From: an uncultured Prevotella sp.
GTDB taxonomy: Bacteria > Bacteroidota > Bacteroidia > Bacteroidales > Bacteroidaceae
Length of the DNA stretch: 35,999 nucleotides
NCBI GenBank assembly: GCA_946403845.1
Contig: CAMJBL010000021.1
Coordinates: forward strand, 1 to 35,999
Direction: 5' to 3'
Of the stretch, positions 1 to 7,987 are shown piece by piece. The first letter of the stretch is position 1. Each line of letters starts with the position of its first letter. The notes under the pieces were generated by a model, which was not told the DNA's origin, searched no databases, and saw nothing but the letters and a program-made list of their open reading frames with translations. The translations under genes were made by a program, and so were the position numbers.

Positions 1-22
1 TTTCGAAATTTACAAAGAACTG

Positions 23-1081
23 ATGAAAAAGAAGCTCTATACGATAGCCGTGCTTATGGCCCTCGCCATGGCAGTCACTTCCTGTCTGGGTGATGCAGAA
101 GAATCGGAAATCACGGCCTATGACGATACTTGCATGAGTATTTTCGAGTTTACGGCTGTCAACAGATATATCCATACCACCAGCAAATCTGGCGGCGATT
201 CCGTATACCTGCAGAAACTGACGGTCGACAATTACCCTTTCACCATCGATCAATATCAGCACAAGATCTACAATGCCGACTCCCTGCCCGCTGACTGTGA
301 CCTGAAGCATATTCTGGTGACAGCGACGGCATCCAGCTATTCTGGTCTCATAGCTTTGAAGAGTGCTATCAGCGACTCTTTGAAATATTATAGCAGCACC
401 GATTCCATCGACTTCACAACTGTGCGTGAATTCCGCGTCTATAACAATACGGGCGTGAAATACCGTGCTTATCAGGTACAGGTGAACGTCAAGAAGCAGC
501 CAGAGTCCTCGACGTTGGTGTGGAAGCAGATGCCTGCGGGTACTGTGATGCCCACCACACCTATGGCTGGATGGGATTTCAAATATAATGCAGCTGGTGA
601 CGGTATCTTGGCTTCACAGGATAATTGGGCCACAACCATCAATGAGACCTTGGACGATGATAGTCGTCTGCTACCCGCCAATGGCAGCTTCGCCTGTTGG
701 AAACTGGATAATGGACTGAGCTACGCCCTGCTCGTGGGTGACAGTGAGGCACAAGACAAATATGCTGTCGTATGGCGTAAGGTCATCGACAATGATAATC
801 CGACGCGTTCAAGTTGGGTATATATCCCCATAGGAGCGAATAACACCTATACCCTCCCTAAGGGTCAGCACTATTTCCTGTTGCCTTATACCAACGGCAG
901 TGTGTTGGCAATCGATGGCAAGGGTGTTATCTACAAGAGCCGTGATCAGGGCATCACCTGGAAGACTTCCAGTGCCTTGCAGTCGCCGATAAACAGTGTT
1001 GCAGCTGCTGCTACCGATGGCATGGGCGGTATCTGGCTGTTGGAGAGTGCAGAGACAGGTACGATATGGTACGGAGAATAA
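23..1081 (+). CDS. DUF6242-like surface lipoprotein
   Basis: This is a 352-residue exported protein. It begins with a short basic stretch and a hydrophobic helix ending in a lipobox (VTSC, Cys21), so it is probably a lipoprotein. The rest is beta-rich, and near the C-terminus it has a BNR/Asp-box-like motif (YKSRDQGITWK), as seen in sialidase-type propellers. I recall the overall pattern from the DUF6242 family of Bacteroidales, but the family name is from memory. Its stop overlaps the start of the next gene by 16 nt, which implies co-transcription with the DUF6089-like gene and uppS. No catalytic residues can be assigned and the substrate is unknown. The upstream region is cut by the window edge, so no promoter can be judged. 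Confidence 0.75.
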   Translation: MKKKLYTIAVLMALAMAVTSCLGDAEESEITAYDDTCMSIFEFTAVNRYIHTTSKSGGDSVYLQKLTVDNYPFTIDQYQHKIYNADSLPADCDLKHILVTATASSYSGLIALKSAISDSLKYYSSTDSIDFTTVREFRVYNNTGVKYRAYQVQVNVKKQPESSTLVWKQMPAGTVMPTTPMAGWDFKYNAAGDGILASQDNWATTINETLDDDSRLLPANGSFACWKLDNGLSYALLVGDSEAQDKYAVVWRKVIDNDNPTRSSWVYIPIGANNTYTLPKGQHYFLLPYTNGSVLAIDGKGVIYKSRDQGITWKTSSALQSPINSVAAAATDGMGGIWLLESAETGTIWYGE

Positions 1082-1743
1082 TACTGCCGATGCTGTTGGC
1101 TGTTGTCACAACGGCCATACAAGCCCAGGACGAGCCGGAATACCGGTTGGAGATTGGTGCTGGTGCAGGCGTCGTGAACTATCTGGGAGATTATAATGCC
1201 TCGCTGTTCGGTGAGTTGCAGCCCATGGGAGCTGTGATGGCCAAATACAAGGCCAATCCGCGTATGGCGGTGGCGCTGTCAGCAGGCTTTGGCAAGCTCC
1301 AAGGTTCTTCAGACAATGCTGAGACCTGGTATCCGGAAGGTGAGCGCTACGAATTCAGCAAGAGCCTGATAGATGTGAATCTGCGCTTTGAATACAACTT
1401 CTGGGCTTATGGCACAGGAAGAGAATACCGGGTAGCACGCAGGTTGGCCCCATTCATCGCCCTGGGATTGGGATCTGCCATTCATGGTGATCCGGAGAGT
1501 GGCTTCGCAGTGAGTCTGCCCATCGGTGCAGGTATTAAATATAAGATTGCTGATCGCATGAACCTCACAGCCGAATGGCGTGTACATTTTGCCCTGAGTG
1601 ATCTGTTCGACGGTAAGGAAGACCCCTACGGTGTCAAGAGTAGTGGACTTTTCAAGAATACCGATGGGTACAGCGTGTTGCAACTGGCAGTAACCTACGA
1701 CCTCTGGGCCAAGTGTAAGACCTGCCACAATGATAGGGATTGA
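1066..1743 (+). CDS. DUF6089-like outer-membrane beta-barrel protein
   Basis: The 225-residue protein has an N-terminal signal peptide (about 20 residues, ending AIQAQ) followed by alternating beta-strand sequence typical of a small outer-membrane barrel. Recognisable features are an early GAGAGVVNYLGDYN segment and a later PFIALGLGSAIHGDP segment. These resemble DUF6089 proteins, which commonly sit upstream of uppS and bamA in Bacteroidales. It starts inside the 3' end of the preceding lipoprotein gene (16-nt overlap). Its TGA stop lies in a short ATTGAAA-type heptamer repeat just before uppS. The C-terminal KCKTCHNDRD tail has two cysteines and lies outside the barrel pattern. Function is unknown; an envelope-assembly role is inferred only from neighbours. 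Confidence 0.75.
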   Translation: MVRRIILPMLLAVVTTAIQAQDEPEYRLEIGAGAGVVNYLGDYNASLFGELQPMGAVMAKYKANPRMAVALSAGFGKLQGSSDNAETWYPEGERYEFSKSLIDVNLRFEYNFWAYGTGREYRVARRLAPFIALGLGSAIHGDPESGFAVSLPIGAGIKYKIADRMNLTAEWRVHFALSDLFDGKEDPYGVKSSGLFKNTDGYSVLQLAVTYDLWAKCKTCHNDRD

Positions 1744-1759
1744 AAATTGAAGATTAAGA
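1739..1759 (+). repeat. Three degenerate ATTGAAA heptamers
   Basis: Three head-to-tail 7-mers (ATTGAAA, ATTGAAG, ATTAAGA) cover the stop codon of the DUF6089-like gene and almost reach the uppS start. They belong to the period-7 repeat theme described under findings. Confidence 0.6.
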
Positions 1760-1762
1760 TAT

Positions 1763-2560
1763 ATGAAAGAGCTTTTGGACATGAACCGCATCCCCCAGTC
1801 TGTTGCTATCATCATGGATGGTAATGGGCGCTGGGCTACCGACCGAGGACTGGATCGTACCTTCGGACATAAGGCAGGATTGGATACCGTTAAGAAGATT
1901 ACGGCTGAGTGCGCTCGCCTGGGTGTGAAATACCTGACGCTTTACACCTTCTCTACGGAGAACTGGAATCGTCCGGCTTACGAGATCGAGGCACTGATGG
2001 GACTCGTACTCGGTTTCATCGAGATGGAGCTGTTTACCGACAATAACGTGAAGTTCAAGATGATCGGCGACCTGAAGCGCTTGCCTGACAGCGTGCAGGA
2101 TAAGATTCGCTATATGGAGGATCTGACTGCCAAGAACGACGGTATGACGCTCGTGGTGGCCATGAGCTATTCCAGCCGTTGGGAAATCACCAATGCTGTG
2201 CGCGAGATTGTGACCGAGGTGCGTGAGAAGCTCGACCACCCCATAGACAAATGGAAGGAATACCTGACAACAGGTGGCACATTCCCTGAGGATATCACTG
2301 AGGAGTATATCAGCCAGCACCTCTGCACCAATTTCATGTCCGATCCCGATCTGCTGATCCGTACGGGTGGCGAACTGCGCATCTCGAACTACCTGTTGTG
2401 GCAGTGTGCTTATTCGGAACTGTATTTCTGCGACACCTATTGGCCCGACTTCGACGAGGAGGCCCTTCATAAGGCCTTCATCGACTATCAGGGTCGTCAG
2501 CGCCGCTTTGGAAAAACCGAGGCACAGGTGGAAGAGGAGGAAATGAGAAATGAGAAGTGA
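1763..2560 (+). CDS. uppS: Isoprenyl transferase (undecaprenyl diphosphate synthase)
   Basis: This is a cis-prenyltransferase that extends farnesyl-PP with isopentenyl-PP to make the C55 carrier lipid for peptidoglycan and surface glycans. The 265-residue length fits the family. The catalytic P-loop motif MDGNGRWA is at residues 18-25 (Asp19 binds the diphosphate). The C-terminal signature [20 protein letters not shown] and the following CAYSELYF are complete. A second possible start, Met7 at 1781, would also keep the domain. The acidic tail EEEEMRNEK is unusual: its last codons and the TGA stop lie within four tandem heptamers (2541-2568), so the tail is apparently repeat-derived. It is followed directly by bamA. 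Confidence 0.97.
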   Translation: MKELLDMNRIPQSVAIIMDGNGRWATDRGLDRTFGHKAGLDTVKKITAECARLGVKYLTLYTFSTENWNRPAYEIEALMGLVLGFIEMELFTDNNVKFKMIGDLKRLPDSVQDKIRYMEDLTAKNDGMTLVVAMSYSSRWEITNAVREIVTEVREKLDHPIDKWKEYLTTGGTFPEDITEEYISQHLCTNFMSDPDLLIRTGGELRISNYLLWQCAYSELYFCDTYWPDFDEEALHKAFIDYQGRQRRFGKTEAQVEEEEMRNEK

Positions 2561-2568
2561 AAAGTGAA
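2541..2568 (+). repeat. Four 7-bp repeats over the uppS stop
   Basis: There are two copies of AAATGAG and two of AAGTGAA, head to tail, with the uppS TGA (2558-2560) inside. The right half (2556-2569) is a perfect 14-nt inverted complement of 2648-2661 inside the bamA signal-peptide region, so a transcript hairpin enclosing the bamA start is possible. Confidence 0.85.
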
Positions 2569-2579
2569 ATAATTGTAAG

Positions 2580-5297
2580 ATGCTATATAATATAATAAGG
2601 TATAAGGAAGCGAAAGTGAGATCGGTAGTGAGAGTCCTGTTGGTATTTTTCACTTTTCACTGTTCACTGTTCACTTCTTCTGCTCAGGAAAAGATTGTAC
2701 ATCCGGATATCTCCTATGCCGGTACGCCTCGTACGTGTATCATCGGTGGCCTTGCCGTCGAGGGTGTCGAGGGCTACGAGGACTATGTGCTCACAGGACT
2801 TTCCGGCCTGACGGTTGGACAGGAGATTGAGGTTCCTGGTTCTCAGATTACCGAAGCTGTGAAACGCTATTGGCGTCACGGTTTGTTCTCGAAGGCACAG
2901 ATCAGTGCCGACTCCATCGTAGGCAATAAGATCTATCTGCGTATTACCTTGGCTATGCGTCCTCGGGTAAGCAATATCAACTATATTGGTATCAAGAAGT
3001 CGGAGCGCGACGATATGGAGGCGAAGCTGGGTATCATCAAGGGTAGCCAGATTACGCCTAATATGATCGACCGTGCCAAGATCCTTGCACAGCGCTATTT
3101 CGACGAGAAGGGCTTCAAGAATGCAGAGATCAATATCGTTCAGCGCGACGATCCCGAAAACAAAGGTCAGGTGGTGCTCGATGTCAATATCGATAAGAAG
3201 GATAAGATGAAGGTGCGCAATATCTTTATTACGGGTAACGACAAACTCACCGACCAGAAGATCAAAGGCTCGCTCTTCGGTAAGGGTGCCTTTGGTAAGA
3301 TCCACGAAGCCGGCAAGTTCGTCAACCTCTTCAAGGCCAAGAAATTCACAGAAGAGCGCTTTAAGGAGGCTAAGCAGAAGCTGATTGAGAAATACAACGA
3401 ATTAGGCTTCCGCGATGCCACCATCATCGAAGACTCCGTCTGGAACAACGACGATCAGCACGTGAATGTTTATGTCCGTGTGGACGAGGGCGACAAATAC
3501 TATCTGAGGGATATTACCTGGGTGGGAAATACGGTGCTGACCACCGACTATCTGAATGCCGTGCTGGGTATGAAGAAGGGTGATCCCTATAACCAGCGTC
3601 TGCTGAAGAAACGTCTACAAGAAGATGATGATGCTGTTTCCAACTGGTATTATAACAATGGTTACGTGTTCTCCAACATCGAGCCGGTGGAGGTGAACAT
3701 CGTCAATGACAGTATCGACCTCGAGATGCGTATCATAGAGAATCCGCAGGCCCGTCTCAATCACGTGCGCATCTATGGTAACGACCGCCTGTATGAGGAG
3801 GTGGTGCGTCGTGAGCTCCGTACAAAGCCGGGTGACCTGTTCAATAAGGATGCCATCATGCGTTCTGCCCGTGAAATCGGATCTTCCGGATTCTTCGATG
3901 CAGAGACCATCAATCCTGAGATCAAACCGAATGGTGAAGACGGTACGGTCGACATCAATTGGCAGTTGGAGCAGAAGAGCAACGACCAGTTGGAGTTCTC
4001 GTTGGGTTGGGGACAGACGGGTATCATCGGACGTATTGGTATCAAGTTCAACAACTTCTCGCTGCGCAACCTTTTTGGTAAGAACAAGCTCCATCGAGGC
4101 ATCATGCCTTATGGCGATGGTGAGCAGCTGGGCTTCAACTTCCAGACCAATGGCTCATACTACAGCTCTCTGAGTGCCAACTACGGTACCAGCTGGTTTG
4201 GTGGCAAGCGTCCGAATGCCTTAAACGTCAGCGTATTCTATTCCAAGCAGAGCGATATCAACAGCATGTACCGCAACAATGCCTTCTATAGCAATTACTA
4301 CAACTATAGCTATGGCTATGGCGGCTATAATCCCTATGCTTACAACTATGAGTCGATGCTCGACGACGACAAGACGATGACGGTCTTCGGAGCCGCCCTC
4401 TCTTGGGGTAAGCGTCTGCGCTGGCCGGATGACTATTTCCAGCTCTCCGCATCATTGGGCTATTCCCGCTATATGTTGCGCGACTGGCAGTATTTCTATA
4501 TCCAAAACGGTAACTGTAACAACATCAACTTAGGCATCACCTTGTCGCGTAACTCTACCGACAACCCGTTGTTCCCCCGTCATGGTTCCGAGTTCATGGC
4601 TTCTGTTTCGCTTACGCCGCCCTGGTCGCTCTTCGACAACAAAGACTATGGCAGTCTGGCCAAGAACCGTCAGTCGGCTACCTATGAGGATGAGCTGCAG
4701 GATGTATACCGCTGGATTGAATATCATAAGTGGAAGTTCAAGTCACGTACCTTTACGGCCCTCACCGGCGGTGCCAAGTGCTTTGTGCTCATGACACGTG
4801 TGGAGCTGGGTCTGTTGGGCGCCTACAACGACGACAAGCGCTCGCCCTTTGAGACCTTCTATGTGGGTGGTGACGGTATGAGCGGCTACAGCTACGGCTA
4901 TTCTGAGGAGACCATCGGTCTGCGTGGTTACGACAATGGTGCCATTTCCTATTCATCGGCCTATGACGTGATGCGTCAGGGAGGTAGTATCTCTTCTTAC
5001 AATGCCTACGCCTACGACCGCTTCACGCTCGAGCTCCGTTATCCGTTCATGTTGGGTAATACCACGATCTACGGCCTCGGTTTCCTCGAAGGCGGTAATG
5101 CCTGGGCACGGGCCAAGGACTTCAACCCCTTCAAGATGAAGCGCTCTGCCGGTCTCGGTGTGCGTATCTATCTGCCGATGGTCGGTCTGATGGGTATCGA
5201 CTGGGCTTACGGTTTCGACTATGTCACCACCAGCCAGTCGGGCGCCCGTACGAAAGGTGGAAGCAATTTCCACTTCATCCTCGGACAGGAGTTCTAA
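2580..5297 (+). CDS. bamA: Outer membrane assembly factor BamA
   Basis: This is an Omp85-family insertase that folds beta-barrels into the outer membrane. The 905-residue protein has a signal peptide ending SSAQ (about residue 36). POTRA-type repeats follow over roughly residues 40-460, with motifs such as YFDEKGFKNAEI and YNELGFRDATI. The C-terminal barrel ends GSNFHFILGQEF with the terminal Phe. The L6 signature appears as LRGYDNG near residue 780. A Tyr/Asn/Gly-rich stretch near residues 561-594 is a likely surface loop. The signal-peptide core at residues 23-32 is encoded by tandem 7-mers. A GTG at 2616 is an alternative start that would give a more ordinary signal peptide. Two ompH/skp chaperone genes follow, as in many bacteria. 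Confidence 0.96.
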   Translation: MLYNIIRYKEAKVRSVVRVLLVFFTFHCSLFTSSAQEKIVHPDISYAGTPRTCIIGGLAVEGVEGYEDYVLTGLSGLTVGQEIEVPGSQITEAVKRYWRHGLFSKAQISADSIVGNKIYLRITLAMRPRVSNINYIGIKKSERDDMEAKLGIIKGSQITPNMIDRAKILAQRYFDEKGFKNAEINIVQRDDPENKGQVVLDVNIDKKDKMKVRNIFITGNDKLTDQKIKGSLFGKGAFGKIHEAGKFVNLFKAKKFTEERFKEAKQKLIEKYNELGFRDATIIEDSVWNNDDQHVNVYVRVDEGDKYYLRDITWVGNTVLTTDYLNAVLGMKKGDPYNQRLLKKRLQEDDDAVSNWYYNNGYVFSNIEPVEVNIVNDSIDLEMRIIENPQARLNHVRIYGNDRLYEEVVRRELRTKPGDLFNKDAIMRSAREIGSSGFFDAETINPEIKPNGEDGTVDINWQLEQKSNDQLEFSLGWGQTGIIGRIGIKFNNFSLRNLFGKNKLHRGIMPYGDGEQLGFNFQTNGSYYSSLSANYGTSWFGGKRPNALNVSVFYSKQSDINSMYRNNAFYSNYYNYSYGYGGYNPYAYNYESMLDDDKTMTVFGAALSWGKRLRWPDDYFQLSASLGYSRYMLRDWQYFYIQNGNCNNINLGITLSRNSTDNPLFPRHGSEFMASVSLTPPWSLFDNKDYGSLAKNRQSATYEDELQDVYRWIEYHKWKFKSRTFTALTGGAKCFVLMTRVELGLLGAYNDDKRSPFETFYVGGDGMSGYSYGYSEETIGLRGYDNGAISYSSAYDVMRQGGSISSYNAYAYDRFTLELRYPFMLGNTTIYGLGFLEGGNAWARAKDFNPFKMKRSAGLGVRIYLPMVGLMGIDWAYGFDYVTTSQSGARTKGGSNFHFILGQEF
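2647..2674 (+). repeat. Four 7-bp repeats encoding the BamA signal-peptide core
   Basis: Two TTTTCAC and two TGTTCAC units sit in frame and encode residues 23-32 (FFTFHCSLFT). The sequence is the reverse complement of the heptamers at the end of uppS. Confidence 0.85.
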
Positions 5298-5375
5298 AGT
5301 TAAGAGTTGTTTAAAACTTAAACCCATCTGATAGTTTTCGCGTCAAAGTGATGTCACAATAAAAAAGAAAAGAAT

Positions 5376-5891
5376 ATGAAGAGACTAATAATCTGTGCAA
5401 TTTGCATGTTCTGTGTGGGACTCCATGTTTCTGCGCAGAAGTTCGCACTGGTGGATATGGAGTATATCCTGAAGAATATCCCCGCCTATGAGCGTGCCAA
5501 CGAACAGTTGAACCAGGTATCTAAGAAATGGCAGGCAGAGGTCGATGCACTGACCACTGAGGCCCAGACGCTGTATAAGAACTACCAGAACGAGGTGGTG
5601 TTCCTCTCGCAGGAGCAGAAGAAGGCCAAGCAGGATGCCATTGTCGCCAAGGAGAAGGAGGCTGCCGACCTGAAGAAGAAATACTTCGGTCCCGACGGCG
5701 AGCTATTCAAGAAGCGTACGGCCCTGATGACGCCTATCCAAGACGAAATCTACAATGCTGTCAAGGATATTGCTGAACTTCGTGGCTACCAGCTCATCCT
5801 CGATCGTGCCAGTGATACCGGCATCATCTTCGGCTCTCCCAAGATCGACATCTCCTCGGAGGTGCTTCGTAAGTTAGGCTATTCCAACTAG
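5376..5891 (+). CDS. OmpH/Skp-family periplasmic chaperone, copy 1
   Basis: The 171-residue protein has an N-terminal signal peptide (cleavage after VSAQ), a start-of-mature segment FALVDMEYILKNIPAYERA typical of OmpH/Skp, a long Lys/Glu/Gln-rich coiled-coil region (about residues 45-115), and a C-terminal beta/helix part containing RGYQLILDR. Skp-type proteins hold unfolded outer-membrane proteins on the way to BamA, and this gene follows bamA by about 80 nt. The signal peptide is unusually Cys-rich (ICAICMFC), related to the repeat-expanded one of the next gene. Its TAG stop lies in a 9-bp tandem repeat. Confidence 0.9.
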   Translation: MKRLIICAICMFCVGLHVSAQKFALVDMEYILKNIPAYERANEQLNQVSKKWQAEVDALTTEAQTLYKNYQNEVVFLSQEQKKAKQDAIVAKEKEAADLKKKYFGPDGELFKKRTALMTPIQDEIYNAVKDIAELRGYQLILDRASDTGIIFGSPKIDISSEVLRKLGYSN

Positions 5892-5923
5892 AACCGCTAG
5901 ATCCTCTAGAAAGGCTAGAAATT
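5888..5923 (+). repeat. Four 9-bp CTAGA-type tandem repeats
   Basis: Four units of exactly 9 nt, each beginning CTAGA followed by four variable bases, fill the junction between the two ompH genes and include the TAG stop of the first. Confidence 0.85.
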
Positions 5924-5949
5924 AATAACAACTAAATATTTAAAGAAAA

Positions 5950-6453
5950 ATGAAAAAAATTATCATCTGCGCAATCTGCGCAATCTGCGGTCTGACCACC
6001 GCCAATGCACAAGCCAAGTTCGGCCATGTGAATACCCAGGAAATCATCCAGGCTATGCCTGAGTATCAGAAGGCCCAGACTGAGATCAAGGCCCTTCAGG
6101 ATCAGTATGAGGCTGATTTGAAGTCAATGCAGGATGAACTGCAGAAGAAGGGTGAGGCCTTCGATAAGGAGCAGGCTACACTGCCCGACAATATCAAGCA
6201 GCGTCGTCAGCAGGAACTGCAGGACATGTACACCAAGATCCAGCAGAGTTTCCAGGACAACCAGCAGGCTCTCCAGAAGGCTTCTGGCGAGAAGATGCAG
6301 GCCATTCAGACCAAGGTGCTCGACGCCATCAAGTCGGTTGGTACCGCTGGCAACTATGTCTACATCATGGAGAATAACTCCCTGCCCTATATCAGTACCA
6401 CGCTCTCTACCGACGTGACTGCTCAGGTGAAGGCCAAGCTCGGACTGAAGTAA
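5950..6453 (+). CDS. OmpH/Skp-family periplasmic chaperone, copy 2
   Basis: This 167-residue protein is a paralogue of the preceding gene. It has a signal peptide ending TANAQ, a mature N-terminus KFGHVNTQEIIQAMPEYQKA, a central coiled coil with many Gln/Lys/Glu, and a C-terminal segment containing YVYIMENNSLPYIS. It would form the usual trimeric tentacle-like holdase in the periplasm. The signal-peptide core ICAICAICG (residues 6-14) is encoded by three tandem 9-mers, so this part of the protein changes in whole 3-residue steps. It is the last gene of the plus-strand run and is followed by a strong bidirectional terminator. Confidence 0.92.
   Translation: MKKIIICAICAICGLTTANAQAKFGHVNTQEIIQAMPEYQKAQTEIKALQDQYEADLKSMQDELQKKGEAFDKEQATLPDNIKQRRQQELQDMYTKIQQSFQDNQQALQKASGEKMQAIQTKVLDAIKSVGTAGNYVYIMENNSLPYISTTLSTDVTAQVKAKLGLK
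5965..5991 (+). repeat. Three 9-bp repeats inside the ompH signal peptide
   Basis: The units ATCTGCGCA, ATCTGCGCA and ATCTGCGGT are in frame and encode the Ile-Cys-Ala/Gly triplets of the signal peptide. Confidence 0.9.
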
Positions 6454-6464
6454 AACGTATGCCC

Positions 6465-6516
6465 TCAAAAATAGTGCTGCCCTTTGCATGAAGCATCGGG
6501 CAGCACTTTTTGTTTT
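6465..6516. terminator. Bidirectional intrinsic terminator
   Basis: A 10-bp perfect stem (AGTGCTGCCC at 6473-6482 with GGGCAGCACT at 6498-6507) is followed by TTTTTGTTTT on the plus strand and preceded by CAAAAATA, which is a T-run on the minus strand. It lies between the convergent ompH copy 2 and murI and can serve both. Confidence 0.88.
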
Positions 6517-6524
6517 GCGGTCAG

Positions 6525-7358
6525 TCAGCCTAATGTGATGTTCTCTACCTCTATGTTCTCATGGAGGAAGAGCTGGGCTGACTCTTTGAATTTTTCGGGA
6601 TTTTCCGTCGTCAGATAGTGGACGTTGGCATTCTTCGAGCACTTCGCCTCCATCTGGGGATGACGCTCCAGATACTGTTTGAGGCTCTCTGCCACATATT
6701 CCCCCTGAGGGATGATACGCACGCCAGTAGGCAGGTATTTCAGGATCTTCGGCATCAGCAGCGGATAATGGGTGCAGCCGAGGATGATGGCATCAATTTC
6801 TGGGTCGAGGCGCATAATCTGGTCGATACGCTTTTTCACGAAATAGTCAGCACCAGGTGAATCGGCCTCATTATACTCCACCAAAGGCACCCAGAAAGGA
6901 CAGGCGACGCCAGAGACTTGGATGTCAGGATGTAGCTTGTGGATTTCCAAGTTGTAGCTCTCGCTCTTGATGGTGCCTTCCGTGGCGAGGATGCCTACAT
7001 GCCGGCTCTCGGTAAGACTGCCGATGACCTCTGCCGTAGGACGGATGATGCCGAGCACACGGCGATTGGGGTCGATCTGGGGGATATCGTTCTCCTGAAT
7101 CGTGCGCAAGGCCTTGGCGGAGGCGGTGTTGCAGCCGAGAATCACCAGGTGGCAACCCATTTCGAAGAGTTTCAGCACGGCCTGGCGCGTAAACTCGTAA
7201 ACCACGTCAAACGAGCGAGGACCATAAGGTGCACGGGCATTATCGCCCAGATAGAGGAAATCATACTGAGGAAGCACCTGACGGATGCCATGCAAAATGG
7301 TCAGACCGCCATAGCCACTGTCGAAAACGCCAATAGGACCAGGATTATTTGAGAGCAT
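6525..7358 (-). CDS. murI: Glutamate racemase
   Basis: MurI converts L-glutamate to D-glutamate for peptidoglycan. The N-terminal PIGVFDSGYGGLTIL motif is followed by DNARAPYG. Both catalytic cysteines are present in the expected contexts, GCNTASA (about residue 76) and GCTHYPLL (about residue 195). The length of about 277 residues is normal. I start at the ATG at 7358 because the protein then begins LSNNPGPIGVFDSG, close to family members; an ATG at 7367 is also possible. Either start overlaps the 3' end of the upstream ompH paralogue (stop at 7345), so the two genes are translationally coupled. Confidence 0.95.
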   Translation of the reverse strand: MLSNNPGPIGVFDSGYGGLTILHGIRQVLPQYDFLYLGDNARAPYGPRSFDVVYEFTRQAVLKLFEMGCHLVILGCNTASAKALRTIQENDIPQIDPNRRVLGIIRPTAEVIGSLTESRHVGILATEGTIKSESYNLEIHKLHPDIQVSGVACPFWVPLVEYNEADSPGADYFVKKRIDQIMRLDPEIDAIILGCTHYPLLMPKILKYLPTGVRIIPQGEYVAESLKQYLERHPQMEAKCSKNANVHYLTTENPEKFKESAQLFLHENIEVENITLG

Positions 7359-7857
7359 TCGTAACAAGTTGGTTTAAGTCTTCACCCATTTCCGGGTTGA
7401 TATACGGACAAGCATCTGAGGCAGTATTCACTACAAGGGCGAGGCCGCGGTTACTGGCTATCTTGGCAACGGTCTCGGCCAGATGTATCTTGAGCGGTGC
7501 CAAGGCCTCACGCTCGGCATTGGCCAGTTGTTTGCGACTCTCTTCCTTGAAAGTCACATTGCGGGTCATCAGTTCCTGCAACTCGCTCTGGCGCTTCTGA
7601 AGAATGGTCTTCGGAAACTCGTGCTGACCTTCGAGGAACTCCTCATACTTGCGGTTGAATTCATCGGTGACACGCTGCATCTCGGCCTCGTATTGATTGC
7701 GCAGATCAGCCATCTTCTTCTGCACCAAGGCATATTGCGGCATCGACTGCAAGGCCTGCTGGTAGTTGAGATAGCCGAAACGGACCACTGCCGTGCTATC
7801 TTGTGCCGAGGCCGCCAGCGCCATCATCGCAAATAACAATAATATCACTTTTCTCAT
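7345..7857 (-). CDS. OmpH/Skp-family periplasmic chaperone, copy 3
   Basis: The 170-residue protein has a signal peptide ending ALAASAQ, the mature start VVRFGYLNYQQALQSMPQYALV, a coiled-coil middle (about residues 50-115) and the C-terminal Skp-like GLALVVNTASDACPYINPEMG. It is a third OmpH-family gene in 2.5 kb, on the opposite strand from the other two and coupled to murI. A TAAATTTG -7-type element lies just upstream on the minus strand (7884 to 7877). Its partner client is not evident from sequence. Confidence 0.88.
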   Translation of the reverse strand: MRKVILLLFAMMALAASAQDSTAVVRFGYLNYQQALQSMPQYALVQKKMADLRNQYEAEMQRVTDEFNRKYEEFLEGQHEFPKTILQKRQSELQELMTRNVTFKEESRKQLANAEREALAPLKIHLAETVAKIASNRGLALVVNTASDACPYINPEMGEDLNQLVTNALK

Positions 7858-7876
7858 AAGCGTACTGTTTGGGGTA

Positions 7877-7884
7877 CAAATTTA
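7877..7884 (-). promoter_or_regulatory. Candidate -7 element for ompH copy 3 and murI
   Basis: On the minus strand this reads TAAATTTG, matching TAnnTTTG, about 20 nt before the start codon. No clear -33 TTTG is seen at the usual distance. Confidence 0.5.
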
Positions 7885-7930
7885 GGTATAATTTTCTATA
7901 TATGATAATGATTTTATAAAAATTATGAGA

Positions 7931-7965
7931 TTTTAAAAAAAGCCGCTCACATGATGTGGGCGGCT
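7931..7965 (-). terminator. Intrinsic terminator of the aroQ-to-esterase operon
   Basis: A near-perfect hairpin with arms AGCCGCTCACAT and ATGTGGGCGGCT (one G-T pair) at 7941-7965 is followed on the minus strand by a run of T from 7940 leftwards. It lies 23 nt past the esterase stop. Confidence 0.85.
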
Positions 7966-7987
7966 TATGATACCATATTGCTCTTCT

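Noticed and set aside
1754..2653. Long minus-strand ORF opposite uppS
   Set aside because: It is the antisense shadow of the well-conserved uppS gene and has no family resemblance.
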